A stretch of DNA of 51,123 nucleotides from Actinomadura roseirufa (GTDB taxonomy: Bacteria; Actinomycetota; Actinomycetes; Streptosporangiales; Streptosporangiaceae): positions 1 to 51,123 of the forward strand of contig NZ_CAACVB010000032.1 of NCBI RefSeq assembly GCF_900659635.1, given 5' to 3'. Below, piece after piece: positions 32,706-40,513 of this stretch (within the stretch, counting starts at the first letter, position 1; every line of letters starts with the position of its first letter). Both the position numbers and the translations under genes were made by a program. The notes below the pieces were generated by a model. That model was not told the DNA's origin, ran no database searches, and worked only from the letters and a program-made list of their open reading frames with translations.

Positions 32706-33608
32706 TCAGCGAGGGTCTTCCTGGACGGTGGGCAGCTCCGCCGGGATCTCGACGAGCGTCCGCTCCCGTGTGCCGATCAGGTCTTCGACATCAGTGGGCA
32801 GCCACTCTTCCCCATAGTGGGCGTCCAGAAGCGTGGAGAGGGCGGTGAGCGCCTGCTCCGGTGATGGCCGTTCTCCCGGCTCTTTGACCAGGCACCGCGT
32901 CACCAGTCCCCGCATCGGGTCGGGCAACCGGCTCAGGTCGGGTCTGCTGTAAACGATCCGCCCCCGGACCTTGTGATCGGAGCCGAACGGCGCCGCGCCC
33001 GTCGCGGCGAACACCAGGGTCACCCCCAGGGAGAACACGTCGCTCAGGGGTGTCACAAGCTCCCCGAGGGCCTGTTCCGGCGACATGTACGCGGGAGTCC
33101 CCAAAACCTCCGCGCGGGCGAGCGGCAACGCGTCCAGCGGGCGCGCGAAACCGAAATCGATGACGCGCGGACCGTCCGAGGCCAGCAGGACGTTCGACGG
33201 CTTGAGGTCCCGGTGGACGATCCCCGCCTGATGGATCGCGATCAGAGCCTCGGCAAGCCCGGCGCCCAGCTTGCACGCCGCCTGCTCCGGGAGCGGCCCC
33301 TTCTCGTGAACCGCCGCGGCCAGGCTCACCCCCCGGATGTACTGCGTCGCCAGCCACGGTTGCTCAGCCTCTGGATCGGCGTCGATCACCGGCGCGGTGT
33401 AGAAGCCGCTGACCGACCGTGCCGAAGACACCTCCCGGCGGAATCGCGCCCTCCACCGCGGGTCGTCCAGCAGTTCCGGCCTCATGACCTTCACGGCGAC
33501 GAGCCGCCTGCTCGGTGACGTCGCGAGGAACACCTCGCCCATCCCACCCGCGCCGAGCCGCGCGATCACGCGGTAGGGGCCGATCGACCGCGGGAGGTCA
33601 GACTGCAT
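32706..33608 (-). CDS. Serine/threonine protein kinase, kinase domain only
   Basis: 300 residues from the ATG at 33608; a GTG at 33614 would add two. All Hanks-type landmarks are present: glycine loop LGAGGMGEVF (18-27), ATP Lys40 in VAVKVM, HRDLKPSN (132-139), DFG (151-153) and the SPE (176-178) variant of APE. GTPAYMSPEQALG carries activation-loop residues. There is no transmembrane segment, PASTA or other sensor domain, so it is a soluble kinase of the short actinobacterial type. No partner phosphatase or obvious substrate is adjacent. Confidence 0.93.
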   Translation of the reverse strand: MQSDLPRSIGPYRVIARLGAGGMGEVFLATSPSRRLVAVKVMRPELLDDPRWRARFRREVSSARSVSGFYTAPVIDADPEAEQPWLATQYIRGVSLAAAVHEKGPLPEQAACKLGAGLAEALIAIHQAGIVHRDLKPSNVLLASDGPRVIDFGFARPLDALPLARAEVLGTPAYMSPEQALGELVTPLSDVFSLGVTLVFAATGAAPFGSDHKVRGRIVYSRPDLSRLPDPMRGLVTRCLVKEPGERPSPEQALTALSTLLDAHYGEEWLPTDVEDLIGTRERTLVEIPAELPTVQEDPR

Positions 33609-33682
33609 GCGCACGAAATCCGATCATGATGGGCGTGCTTCATCGTGCCACGAAACGTCCCATCGCTCCGCACGGCCGATGC

Positions 33683-34621
33683 TCATGTCCAGGGCAGCGC
33701 GCCCCTTTCGGCCCAGTAGCGCTCCGATGCCACCTTCACCCCCGCGAGGAGCGTCAGATCCTCATCATCGAGCGACACCTCTGTCGCCTTGAGGTTCGCC
33801 TCCAATTGCGAGGGACTGACCGCACCGATGAGCACGGTGTCCGCCCAGGGGCGGCTCAAGGCCGCTGCCAAAGCCAAGGCATCCGGCTTCACGTGATTGC
33901 GGAAGGCGACCCGCCGTACGTCCATGGGCGGGCGGAGAGCCAGTTTCCCGTTCGCGAGGACCTCCTTCAAGATGACATGGAGACCCGCATCATGAGCTTC
34001 TCGGAGGGCTGGCTCGGCCGAGGTTTCCAGGACGTTCCACGTTGACTGGACGGTGCTGAAGAGTCGTTGACCCGATACTTTCAACGCCATGGCCCGGCGA
34101 ATCGTTTCGGCCTGACGGGGGCCCGAAGTAGAGAACCCCACGCGCACCCCCTCCGAAGAGATCTGCGCCAAGGCCGCCTGCAGTGGGACGTCCTGGAAGA
34201 AGGGGCTTTCCTCAGTGAGCGAATGCACTTGATAAACAGATAGGTGCTCGCCTAGCACTGTCCTCGTCTCGCCGTACTGAGCCTGGAAACGGTCGAGGCT
34301 GTGCTCCTTGACCTCGTGCACGTCGGCGTCCATCTTCCAATCGCCCACGTACGTGTAACCCCACTTGCTTGACACCGTCACCTGTACGGGCGCGCGTGCG
34401 ATGAGCCATCCGCCGAGGAAGTCCTCCGCCCTGCCGTACGACCGTGCCGTGTCCACCCATCGGACGCCTCGCGCGTAGGCCGCGTCCAGGACGCTCCACG
34501 TCGCGTCCCGCAACTCTCTGACGGTCCGGCTCAGCGGGAGCTCCTCCGCCCGTCCGATATTGATGTACGCCGGCCGTCCCAGTGCGGCCAGCCCGATCCC
34601 CAGGCGTCGCATCGCATCCAT
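33683..34621 (-). CDS. Aldo/keto reductase
   Basis: 312 residues from the ATG at 34621, with AGGGTGAGG upstream. The (beta/alpha)8 AKR catalytic tetrad is visible: Asp57 (WVDTARSYG), Tyr62, Lys86 (VSSKWGY) and His133 (YQVHS). The C-terminal cofactor-binding segment reads ADTVLIGAVSPSQLEANL. Shared features with AKR11/AKR12-type reductases make NADPH-dependent reduction of a carbonyl likely; the substrate is unknown. It is divergent from the possible DNA-binding gene at 34816, with a conserved element in between. Confidence 0.92.
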   Translation of the reverse strand: MDAMRRLGIGLAALGRPAYINIGRAEELPLSRTVRELRDATWSVLDAAYARGVRWVDTARSYGRAEDFLGGWLIARAPVQVTVSSKWGYTYVGDWKMDADVHEVKEHSLDRFQAQYGETRTVLGEHLSVYQVHSLTEESPFFQDVPLQAALAQISSEGVRVGFSTSGPRQAETIRRAMALKVSGQRLFSTVQSTWNVLETSAEPALREAHDAGLHVILKEVLANGKLALRPPMDVRRVAFRNHVKPDALALAAALSRPWADTVLIGAVSPSQLEANLKATEVSLDDEDLTLLAGVKVASERYWAERGALPWT

Positions 34622-34724
34622 CCCCTCACCCTGGCACGCATCACGCCGAGTCCGGGCGGTCGGCACTGGGATATCCAAATTGTCCGATGAATCCATTATT
34701 GGCGAGCGCTGCCCCTGTCAACAA

Positions 34725-34750
34725 GTTATCCACAGAATCGCATTCCAGTG
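34725..34750 (+). promoter_or_regulatory. Shared upstream element, copy A
   Basis: GTTATCCACA, then AGAAT-CGC-ATTCC with GAAT/ATTC arms and AGTG. TTATCCACA (34726-34734) matches the E. coli-type DnaA box. The element ends 66 bp upstream of the ATG at 34816 and has the same orientation relative to its gene as copies B and C. Confidence 0.7.
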
Positions 34751-34815
34751 TTGCCTCGCCGGAATGTGGGCGAGGCTGGTGTGCGTCATCGGTTCCACCA
34801 CGACAGGGAGCAGCG

Positions 34816-35601
34816 ATGCCCGCGCAGATCATTCACGGCGACTTCGGTGTCCAGCAGTTCGCGGCCCGCCTGGGGCTTTCCAGGTGGCAGCTTCGCGTCG
34901 GCCGGGAGCACGGGATGCTCCCGGGTCCCGATCTCGACGGGGAACGCTGGTCCGCCCGGCTCGTACGCGAGGCCGACGGAAATGGCGCCAAGGTCATCGC
35001 CATGTTCGGGGCGGAGCCGCCGATCGGGTCGGTCCGGGCGGCGGCGAGGCTGGCGAGCAGGGTCGGGCTGGACGTGGAGCGCAGGGACGTAGAGGTACTG
35101 GTCGCCAGAGGCGATCTCAACGTCATCAGCAGCTTTCGCGGCCATCCCGTGTACCTCATCCGCGACCTCGACGGCCTCGACCCGGACGCCGTGCGCGAGG
35201 TGGTCTCGGCGAGGAAGGGGCCGCTGCTCGACAGCGTCGACGGCAACGGCGCCGCCGTGATCCTCGACTGGCCCCGCAAGGCGTTCGACCGGATCGCGAG
35301 CGAGCAGGACCTCGCGACGGACCGGCTGGGGCGCTACTCGCTCTCCGACGTCCGGCGTCTCGCCTCGGACGAGGTCCTGATGCGCGCGGTCTCCGAAGAG
35401 AAGCGACGCCTGGCCCTGGCCAAGACGCGGCGAACGGAGACCAGGATCGAGGACGTGGTGCGCAGTTGGCTCGTTCAATGCACGGCGTACATCGACCGGG
35501 TCGCCGATCAGCCGCCGGACACCACGTCCATCGGCCGGACCTTGCGCGCCCTTGTCACGGCAAGGGCGGAGAGTATGAAGCAGGAGCACGAGGTGCCCTA
35601 G
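34816..35601 (+). CDS. Putative DNA-binding protein of unknown family
   Basis: 261 residues, ATG at 34816, AGGGAG upstream. The N-terminal part resembles a helix-turn-helix (FGVQQFAARLGLSRWQLRVGREHGMLP), where a FAARLGLSRWQL stretch could be helices 2-3 and the following GxLPxPD loop a MerR/excisionase-like wing. The middle, with VREADGNGAKVIAMFG, PVYLIRDLDGLD and GAAVILDWPRKAFDRIA, is soluble and alpha/beta; the C-terminal 100 residues are charged helices. No family was recognised. It carries the same upstream element as the unknown paralog pair, and may be the regulator acting on it. That is a hypothesis. Confidence 0.8.
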   Translation: MPAQIIHGDFGVQQFAARLGLSRWQLRVGREHGMLPGPDLDGERWSARLVREADGNGAKVIAMFGAEPPIGSVRAAARLASRVGLDVERRDVEVLVARGDLNVISSFRGHPVYLIRDLDGLDPDAVREVVSARKGPLLDSVDGNGAAVILDWPRKAFDRIASEQDLATDRLGRYSLSDVRRLASDEVLMRAVSEEKRRLALAKTRRTETRIEDVVRSWLVQCTAYIDRVADQPPDTTSIGRTLRALVTARAESMKQEHEVP

Positions 35602-36511
35602 ACGCTGCGTCGACCCGCAGACGCGCTCATCGGCCCGGCGGAGACCATCGTGGGGCTCGTAGCCCGCGAGCCCGGGTGTCGGAGCGCCCCGGTACAGCCG
35701 CCTGCCGCAACGCGCTTGGTCCGCGAGGTCGCTCTCGTGGCTCAAGTCTCGACTCCACCTGAGCTCAAAGGGAGCGTGGTCGGGAGGCATCACCCTGGCA
35801 CTGATGCCGAGGCGAGCCTCCGCCCCGGAGAGAACAGTTCGGCACCCGGGCCCGCCGCCTCCCGCTCGAGGGCGGGCGACGGGGGAGGAGGCGCGACCAG
35901 CAATGGCGGTGCCTCGGCGGCGAACGGGGCGACCGGACCCGGCGGCAGTTCCCGGACCTCGAACGCCCGCCCTACTAGGTCATCGAGCCGGTCCGTTTCT
36001 GCTCCGATACGGCGATTCTCCCCGCCGCTTGGCTATGACGTTCACGCTTGGCCCCGGGGTGACGTCCTCGGGTGGCTCCACCTCGGCGGATGGCGGACGT
36101 CCCGAAATGGCCCCACGTCGTCACTGCGGATCGGTGTCCGCCCAGCTCGGAGGCGGGGCCGTTTCTGGCCGTCATCGACGGTGTCTGTTTCGCGGTGGGG
36201 CCACCGGAAGACGTCCTGGTGGAGCGGTTCGCAACGTCGTAGCCACGCCGCTGGGGCGGTGCGACTCCGAGTGCTTCTCCGGTGGGCTCGCACATCGCCT
36301 TCAGAGGACCCGAGTCGGCCACGCGGGGGACTTTGGAAGCGTGAGCCCGGCTCGGACCACCGCACACGAGGGCCTCGCATGAGAACGACGCAGGAGGAAG
36401 ATGTGGATCCGCCGGTTTCGCCATCACCACTGCTCAAGCCGAGAACCTCATCGCCCCCAGGCTGTTCGAAGCCCTGGGCGGCCTGCCTCGGCTGGAGAAA
36501 CCGCTGAAAGT
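35602..36511. other. About 900 bp gene-poor stretch, possibly decayed coding
   Basis: No established gene. It contains one short candidate CDS (36090-36242). In addition, a stretch at about 36415-36525 on the plus strand reads ITTAQAENLIAPRLFEALGG in an otherwise broken frame, which looks like a piece of coding sequence. Composition is Pro/Ser/Arg-rich and no repeats stand out. Confidence 0.45.
36090..36242 (+). CDS. Candidate small protein, 50 residues
   Basis: The ATG at 36090 opens a 50-codon frame ending in TAG (36240-36242). Third positions are strongly G/C, and the translation has a balanced, protein-like composition (MADVPKWPHVVTADRC, then AGPFLAVIDGVCFAVGPPED). GGTGG lies upstream but is not a good ribosome-binding site. 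I do not recognise the family. It could be real or a fragment of a longer decayed gene. Confidence 0.4.
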   Translation: MADVPKWPHVVTADRCPPSSEAGPFLAVIDGVCFAVGPPEDVLVERFATS

Positions 36512-36538
36512 GCCCGTGTGCGCGCGGAGCACACGGGC
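36512..36538 (-). terminator. 10-bp stem hairpin after the membrane protein gene
   Basis: GCCCGTGTGC and GCACACGGGC are perfect complements around a seven-base loop, just beyond the stop of the minus-strand gene at 36547. Confidence 0.7.
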
Positions 36539-36546
36539 GAGGGGAT

Positions 36547-37779
36547 TCAGAATCGTCTCGTACCGGTACGCCGTCCCGAAGGGCGCTTCCGTTCGGGTTC
36601 GTGGAGTTGGATCGCCGCGTAAAGGCGATCTCGAGCCTCCGTCCGGGACAGGGCGGGAAGGCGGTTGGGCAGGTGCGCGGACAGCGCCGGCGGCGCGTCG
36701 ACGAGCCCGTCGTCGTCGATGGACGCCCGATCACCCGTCCAGGGGCCGAGGAGGACCGTGGACACCCCACCCGGGTGCCGTGCGAGCAGTTTCGAGATCC
36801 GGCCGACCTCGTCATCGCAGTCGGCCACGAGGAGCAGCCGCCGCGCCTGCGTTGCGCCGGTGTTCTCGCGGATGATCAGCTCGGTCTCCAGGTAGGCGAC
36901 CGCGGCGTCGAGGTTGCCCGGTATGAACAGCCCGGCCGTGGTCTCGTCGAGCAGCTCGTCTTCGGCCAGGCCGAACAGCAGTGTCGCGTCGGGCCGCGGG
37001 ATCACCACGAGAGACGTGTCGCCGTGATCGCTGAGAGCGGCAAGCGCGAAGATGCGCGCGGTGCTCACCGCCGCGGGGCCCGCGAGCCCCATGGCCGGTG
37101 TGGCGAACGGGTCCAGAGCGGGCCGGTAGGTGAGCGGGGTGCTTCGCACCGCTGGAACACCGCCGTCGGCCGGTGGTGCGAACTGGCCTGCGGCCGCGTA
37201 GAGCCGGTGGCGGAAGGGGTAGTAGATCGCGGCCGCCGCCGGGAGGAGGAGGCCCAGGAGGAGAAGCGGCTGAAACGAGCGTGATCGGGGCGCTTCTCCC
37301 TCGGCCTGCCGATCGATGCGGGCAGGTTCGGACGCCGTGGTCCCATGGTGCGGGGGCGTAGGTGATGGGGTCGGTTCCTTGGAACGGATCGGCGGTACCG
37401 GCCGAGGGGCCGGCTTGGCCCGCCTCTTGATGGGCGGAGGGCGATGCTCAGTCTTGGGCGTCCGCTCCAGGCGCACGCCCCATCGGCCGGAACGAGGACC
37501 GTGCCGATGGGCCCTCTTCCGAGATTTCCCGTACATGGCCAGCCATGCCTCCTTGCACATCCGCGCGGTATACCAGTCCGTCATGCTCACGGGGTGACGG
37601 CAGATGGCGGGGACCGGTCTGCGTGATTCAGGCTCGGCCGCCGTGGCCGCGCCGGCCGCCGTGGCGGCACCGAGGGAGATGGCTCCGGCCACCGCAGTGC
37701 ATCCCAGCACTCCTCCAGTGCAGCGGAGGAAGTCGCCGATCATGTCGGCGCGTCTGGGATCTGCCAGGAAACGGCTCAT
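36547..37779 (-). CDS. Two-pass membrane protein, LysM/BTAD-protein related
   Basis: About 410 residues from the ATG at 37779; a TTG at 37830 is possible. Two hydrophobic segments: TGGVLGCTAVAGAISLGAAT near the N-terminus and PLLLLGLLLPAAAAIYYPF in the middle. Between them lies a basic, Pro-rich linker (PPPIKRRAKPAPRPVPPIRS). The C-terminal 200 residues form a soluble domain with GLAGPAAVSTARIFALAAL, LVVIPRPDATLLFGL, DAAVAYLETELI and RRLLLVADCDDEV, a pattern like that in the large actinobacterial LysM/BTAD membrane proteins, but shorter. Function unknown. Confidence 0.75.
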   Translation of the reverse strand: MSRFLADPRRADMIGDFLRCTGGVLGCTAVAGAISLGAATAAGAATAAEPESRRPVPAICRHPVSMTDWYTARMCKEAWLAMYGKSRKRAHRHGPRSGRWGVRLERTPKTEHRPPPIKRRAKPAPRPVPPIRSKEPTPSPTPPHHGTTASEPARIDRQAEGEAPRSRSFQPLLLLGLLLPAAAAIYYPFRHRLYAAAGQFAPPADGGVPAVRSTPLTYRPALDPFATPAMGLAGPAAVSTARIFALAALSDHGDTSLVVIPRPDATLLFGLAEDELLDETTAGLFIPGNLDAAVAYLETELIIRENTGATQARRLLLVADCDDEVGRISKLLARHPGGVSTVLLGPWTGDRASIDDDGLVDAPPALSAHLPNRLPALSRTEARDRLYAAIQLHEPERKRPSGRRTGTRRF

Positions 37780-38134
37780 CTTCGCCCCGGGGATCGCGTT
37801 GGTCACCGTCAGAACGCCGATCGTAGTCAATTCGGCTACGCAGCGTTGAGCATTGGTGACAGTTGTTCTGTGTGATCATTCACGTTCGCCCACCAAGCTG
37901 GGCGATATGTCCCCCCTCGCCCTGAGGTGACTCCCGCCGCACCCACAGCCACCCCCTTCGGCCCACGGCAGCGTCCCCGACCGTCGCCCTGACTCTCGCC
38001 CCCCGGGCCCCTCGCCCCCCGTATCCCCTCGCCGCCAGGATCCTCGAACCCGGGCCCCTCGGCCCTCGGTCGTCCGCCCTCGGACCAACGGAACCTCGAA
38101 TCTCAACTCCCGGTCTTCGGCCCCCCGACCCCTC

Positions 38135-38254
38135 GGCCTCCGGCCCACCGGCCTCCGGCCCACCGGCCTCCGGCCCCTCGGCCTCCGGCCCCTCGGCCTC
38201 CGGCCCCTCGGCCTCCGGCCCCTCGGCCTCCGGCCCACCGGCCTCCGGCCCCCC
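38135..38254. repeat. Tandem repeat, eight 15-bp units
   Basis: Eight consecutive copies of GGCCTCCGGCCCNNC (last positions ACC, CTC or CCC) with no gaps. Because 15 is a multiple of three the frames stay open throughout, giving five-residue periodic translations. The minus strand carries regular G runs. Confidence 0.85.
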
Positions 38255-38395
38255 GGCCCCCTGGCCCCGGGCCCCGCCCGAGACCGGGCCGGGGAGGCTT
38301 CAGAACTCCTGGGAGGGCCCCGCACCCATGGGCTGCTCACCTCGGCGTCGTCGTCGGCGCCACGCGGGGAGGACGAGGGCGGAATGCTGGCCCCG

Positions 38396-38525
38396 GCCCT
38401 GGCCCTGGCCCCGGCTTCCCGGCCTCCCGGCTCCCCGGCCTCCGGCTTCCCGGTCTCCCGGCCTCCGGCTTCCCGGCTCCCCGGCTCCCCGGCTCCCCGG
38501 CCTCCGGCTTCCCGGCCCTGGCCCC
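38396..38525. repeat. Irregular C-rich repeat, including three 8-bp units
   Basis: Repeated CCCGGCCTCC/GGCTTCCCGG-like blocks, with GGCTCCCC three times in a row at 38475-38498. It lies between the 15-bp minisatellite and the paralog-2 gene. Confidence 0.6.
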
Positions 38526-38693
38526 TCACCCCTCGGCTTCGGCGGGCTCGTATGGGGTCATCTCATCCTCTCGACGTGATCGGGAACGTTCCGGGGCGGT
38601 GATCCGCTCAGGAGCGGCGGGGCTCTCGGAGGTGCTTGGTCGGGCGTCGTGCTCCACCTCGGTCGGGCATGACCACGCCGGCCGGCCCAGCGG

Positions 38694-39653
38694 TCAGGCC
38701 GCTTCCGGGAGAGGCGGGGCGGCGGGGGAGGAGACCAGGTCGTACATGCCCAGGGGAAGCGTGTCGCCCCAAAGCCAGTCGTTGATCGTGCCTTCGAAGT
38801 CGTCGGGTGGGCCGACCGACAGCAGGCGCGGGGTCATCGTGGTGAGGCGGACGTCGAGGGGGCCGGACGTGTGGCGTCCGCGGGGCGTGGAGCCCCAGAA
38901 GTCGTCGAAGTCCTTCTCGTCCAGTTGGAGCGCGGCGTTGATCACGCGGCCCTGGGCGGCCGGGCCGGTGGAGAGCCAGGACCAGTGGGCCGTCAGCAGG
39001 TGACGGGCAGTGGTGCGAAGGACGTTGAGGGCGGCCAGGTCGTGGGGGCATGCGACGTTGGCGATCTGCAGTTCCGGGAGGCCGAAGCGGCGCAGGCCGC
39101 GGGTGCGGAGGCGGACGCAGCTACAGCCGTTCACCCCGTCTGGGTCGCGCTCGGGGTCGGGGGCGGTGCAGCGGCCGTTGGCCCTGAAGGGAGGAAGGAC
39201 ATCGCCCAGCCATTGGTCCGCCAGGACGAAGGCCGCGCGTTCGGACGTGGGCGGCGTGAGTATGTGGCCGGTGGTCAGGTCGGCGGAGACTCCTCCCGTG
39301 GCGCCGGCGAGGGCGTGGGCAGCGGCGCGAGCCACCTGGGCGCCTCTGGGCTGGTCGGTGACGGGCGCGGAGGAGGTGATGACGGCGAACTGCTCGGCTT
39401 GCTGGAAGCCTCGCTCGAGGCGACGCTGGTCGGCGTGGACGGCCTTGATCTGGGTGGGGTCCCAGCGCAGGGAGGCGAGGTCTTCCCGGGTGAGTTCCAG
39501 TTGGGGTGATCCGAGGCGTCCGATCATGTGGGCCTCGAAGACGCCGCAGGGGCTCCGAAGAAGAAGCCCCTTGAGATCGTGCGGGATGTGGTCGGCGGCC
39601 ACGGCGAAGCGAGAGGTCGTGGTGGCGGGAACGGGGAAGGCGACCGTGGGCAT
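38694..39653 (-). CDS. Unknown protein, paralog 2 of an in-window pair
   Basis: 319 residues from the ATG at 39653, with AAGGAG upstream. It shares a series of blocks with the protein at 24256-25161: FAVAADHIPHDLKGLL, RLGSPQLELT, VARAAAHALAGATGGV with SADLTTGHILTPP, FVLADQWLG, DGVNGCSCVRLRTRGLRRF, FGLPELQIANVACPHDLAAL, RTTARHLL, DFDDFWG and a closing PDDFEGTINDWLWGDTLP. Four cysteines are at equivalent places (RC, CxC, ACPHD). By rough reading about a third of residues are identical. Function is unknown and no enzyme motif is recognised. Upstream element copy B lies 58 bp before its ATG. Confidence 0.85.
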   Translation of the reverse strand: MPTVAFPVPATTTSRFAVAADHIPHDLKGLLLRSPCGVFEAHMIGRLGSPQLELTREDLASLRWDPTQIKAVHADQRRLERGFQQAEQFAVITSSAPVTDQPRGAQVARAAAHALAGATGGVSADLTTGHILTPPTSERAAFVLADQWLGDVLPPFRANGRCTAPDPERDPDGVNGCSCVRLRTRGLRRFGLPELQIANVACPHDLAALNVLRTTARHLLTAHWSWLSTGPAAQGRVINAALQLDEKDFDDFWGSTPRGRHTSGPLDVRLTTMTPRLLSVGPPDDFEGTINDWLWGDTLPLGMYDLVSSPAAPPLPEAA

Positions 39654-39710
39654 CGAGGTGCTCCTTTCACGACGAGTCGTTGCCAGGATCCGCTGGCGGC
39701 CCTTCCCAGA

Positions 39711-39739
39711 GAAGTAGAACGCCGTTCTGTGGATAATCC
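39711..39739 (-). promoter_or_regulatory. Shared upstream element, copy B
   Basis: Minus-strand TTATCCACA (a perfect E. coli-type DnaA box, 39728-39736) followed by the 13-bp palindrome AGAACG-C-CGTTCT (39716-39728), ending 58 bp before the paralog-2 ATG. It also lies in the divergent region with the GNAT gene at 39826. Confidence 0.7.
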
Positions 39740-39825
39740 TCGGGTCGTGGGTTGGGTGATCCCGGAGCCCGCCACCCGGTTTTTGCGGTGGTGGTCCCGT
39801 TCGAGATCAAGGTAGGACTGAGCGC

Positions 39826-40305
39826 ATGGAGATCAAAGGGGAGCGGATCGTCCTGCGTGATGTCACGGCGGCCGATGCCGAGATTCTCTACGCGATCGTC
39901 AGGGAGCCGGAGGTGGCCGCGTGGTGGGCGCCGCCGGACGGCTTCGAGGGGATGCTGGCGGTCGTGCTGGACGACGGTCAGGTCGTCGGCGCCATCTCGT
40001 ACGACGAGGAACTCGACGAGGACTACCGGCGCGCGAGCATCGATCTCTTCCTCAGTGCTCGCCACCATGGGCGTGGGCTGGGGGCGGACGCGGTGCGCGC
40101 GCTCGCACGATGGCTCTTCGCTGACCGTGGGCACCACAGGATCACCATCGATCCGGCGGCCGCCAACGCGGCGGCGATCCGCTGCTACGGCAAGGTGGGC
40201 TTCAGGCCCGTGGGGACGATGCGCGAGTACGAGCGCGATCCGCTGACGGGCGAGTGGCGAGACGGGCTGCTGATGGACCTCCTCGAGCGCGAACTGACCG
40301 GTTGA
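39826..40305 (+). CDS. GNAT-family N-acetyltransferase
   Basis: 159 residues, ATG at 39826. It opens GERIVLRDVTAADAEILYAI, and the acetyl-CoA-binding motif A is HHGRGLGADAVRALARWLF (about 83-101), followed by HRITIDPAAANAAAIRCYGKVGF, the usual motif B. A VVGAISYDEELDEDYRRASIDLFL strand forms the centre. This is the aminoglycoside 6'-acetyltransferase-like branch, but substrate cannot be read off. Divergent from paralog 2 with a shared element between them. Confidence 0.93.
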   Translation: MEIKGERIVLRDVTAADAEILYAIVREPEVAAWWAPPDGFEGMLAVVLDDGQVVGAISYDEELDEDYRRASIDLFLSARHHGRGLGADAVRALARWLFADRGHHRITIDPAAANAAAIRCYGKVGFRPVGTMREYERDPLTGEWRDGLLMDLLERELTG

Positions 40306-40333
40306 GCGGCGAGGTTCGGCGTACAGGTGGTGG

Positions 40334-40351
40334 CGACTTTGGGTAAAGTCG
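40334..40351. terminator. 7-bp stem hairpin between GNAT and glutamine amidotransferase genes
   Basis: CGACTTT-GGGT-AAAGTCG is a perfect stem with a four-base loop, about 30 bp after the GNAT stop. It could terminate that gene or be an operator for the next one. Confidence 0.5.
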
Positions 40352-40513
40352 TCATCACTCGCAGTTAATTTCGTGCGATGCCGGTCGAAGCCGGCTGCGC
40401 TCGTGGTGCGGTCGCACGCGTATGACCGCGTCCCAGCCATCAACGCCGACGCCCTGCTCCTCCCGCCCTTCCGGGTCGAGACACGGGACCAGGAACGACT
40501 GAGAGGTGACGGC

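Larger units (their letters stand above)
37780..38693. other. About 900 bp without a confident gene, including a minisatellite
   Basis: Left part holds the upstream region of the membrane protein gene, with a hairpin CGCCCA-N6-TGGGCG at 37887-37904. The centre is a GC tandem repeat (38135-38254) and a less regular C-rich repeat (38390-38530). Long frames exist on both strands but translate into Arg/Gly- or Pro/Ser-rich repeats. I do not call a gene. Confidence 0.55.

Noticed and set aside
38135..38254. CRISPR array
   Set aside because: The units are contiguous 15-mers with no unique spacers, and no cas genes are nearby. The Cas4-like nuclease at 5618 is linked to a helicase, not to cas1/cas2.
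37876..38529. 217-codon minus-strand frame rich in Arg and Gly over the minisatellite
   Set aside because: The frame is open only because the repeat unit is a multiple of three and GC-rich. It has no ribosome-binding site or domain.
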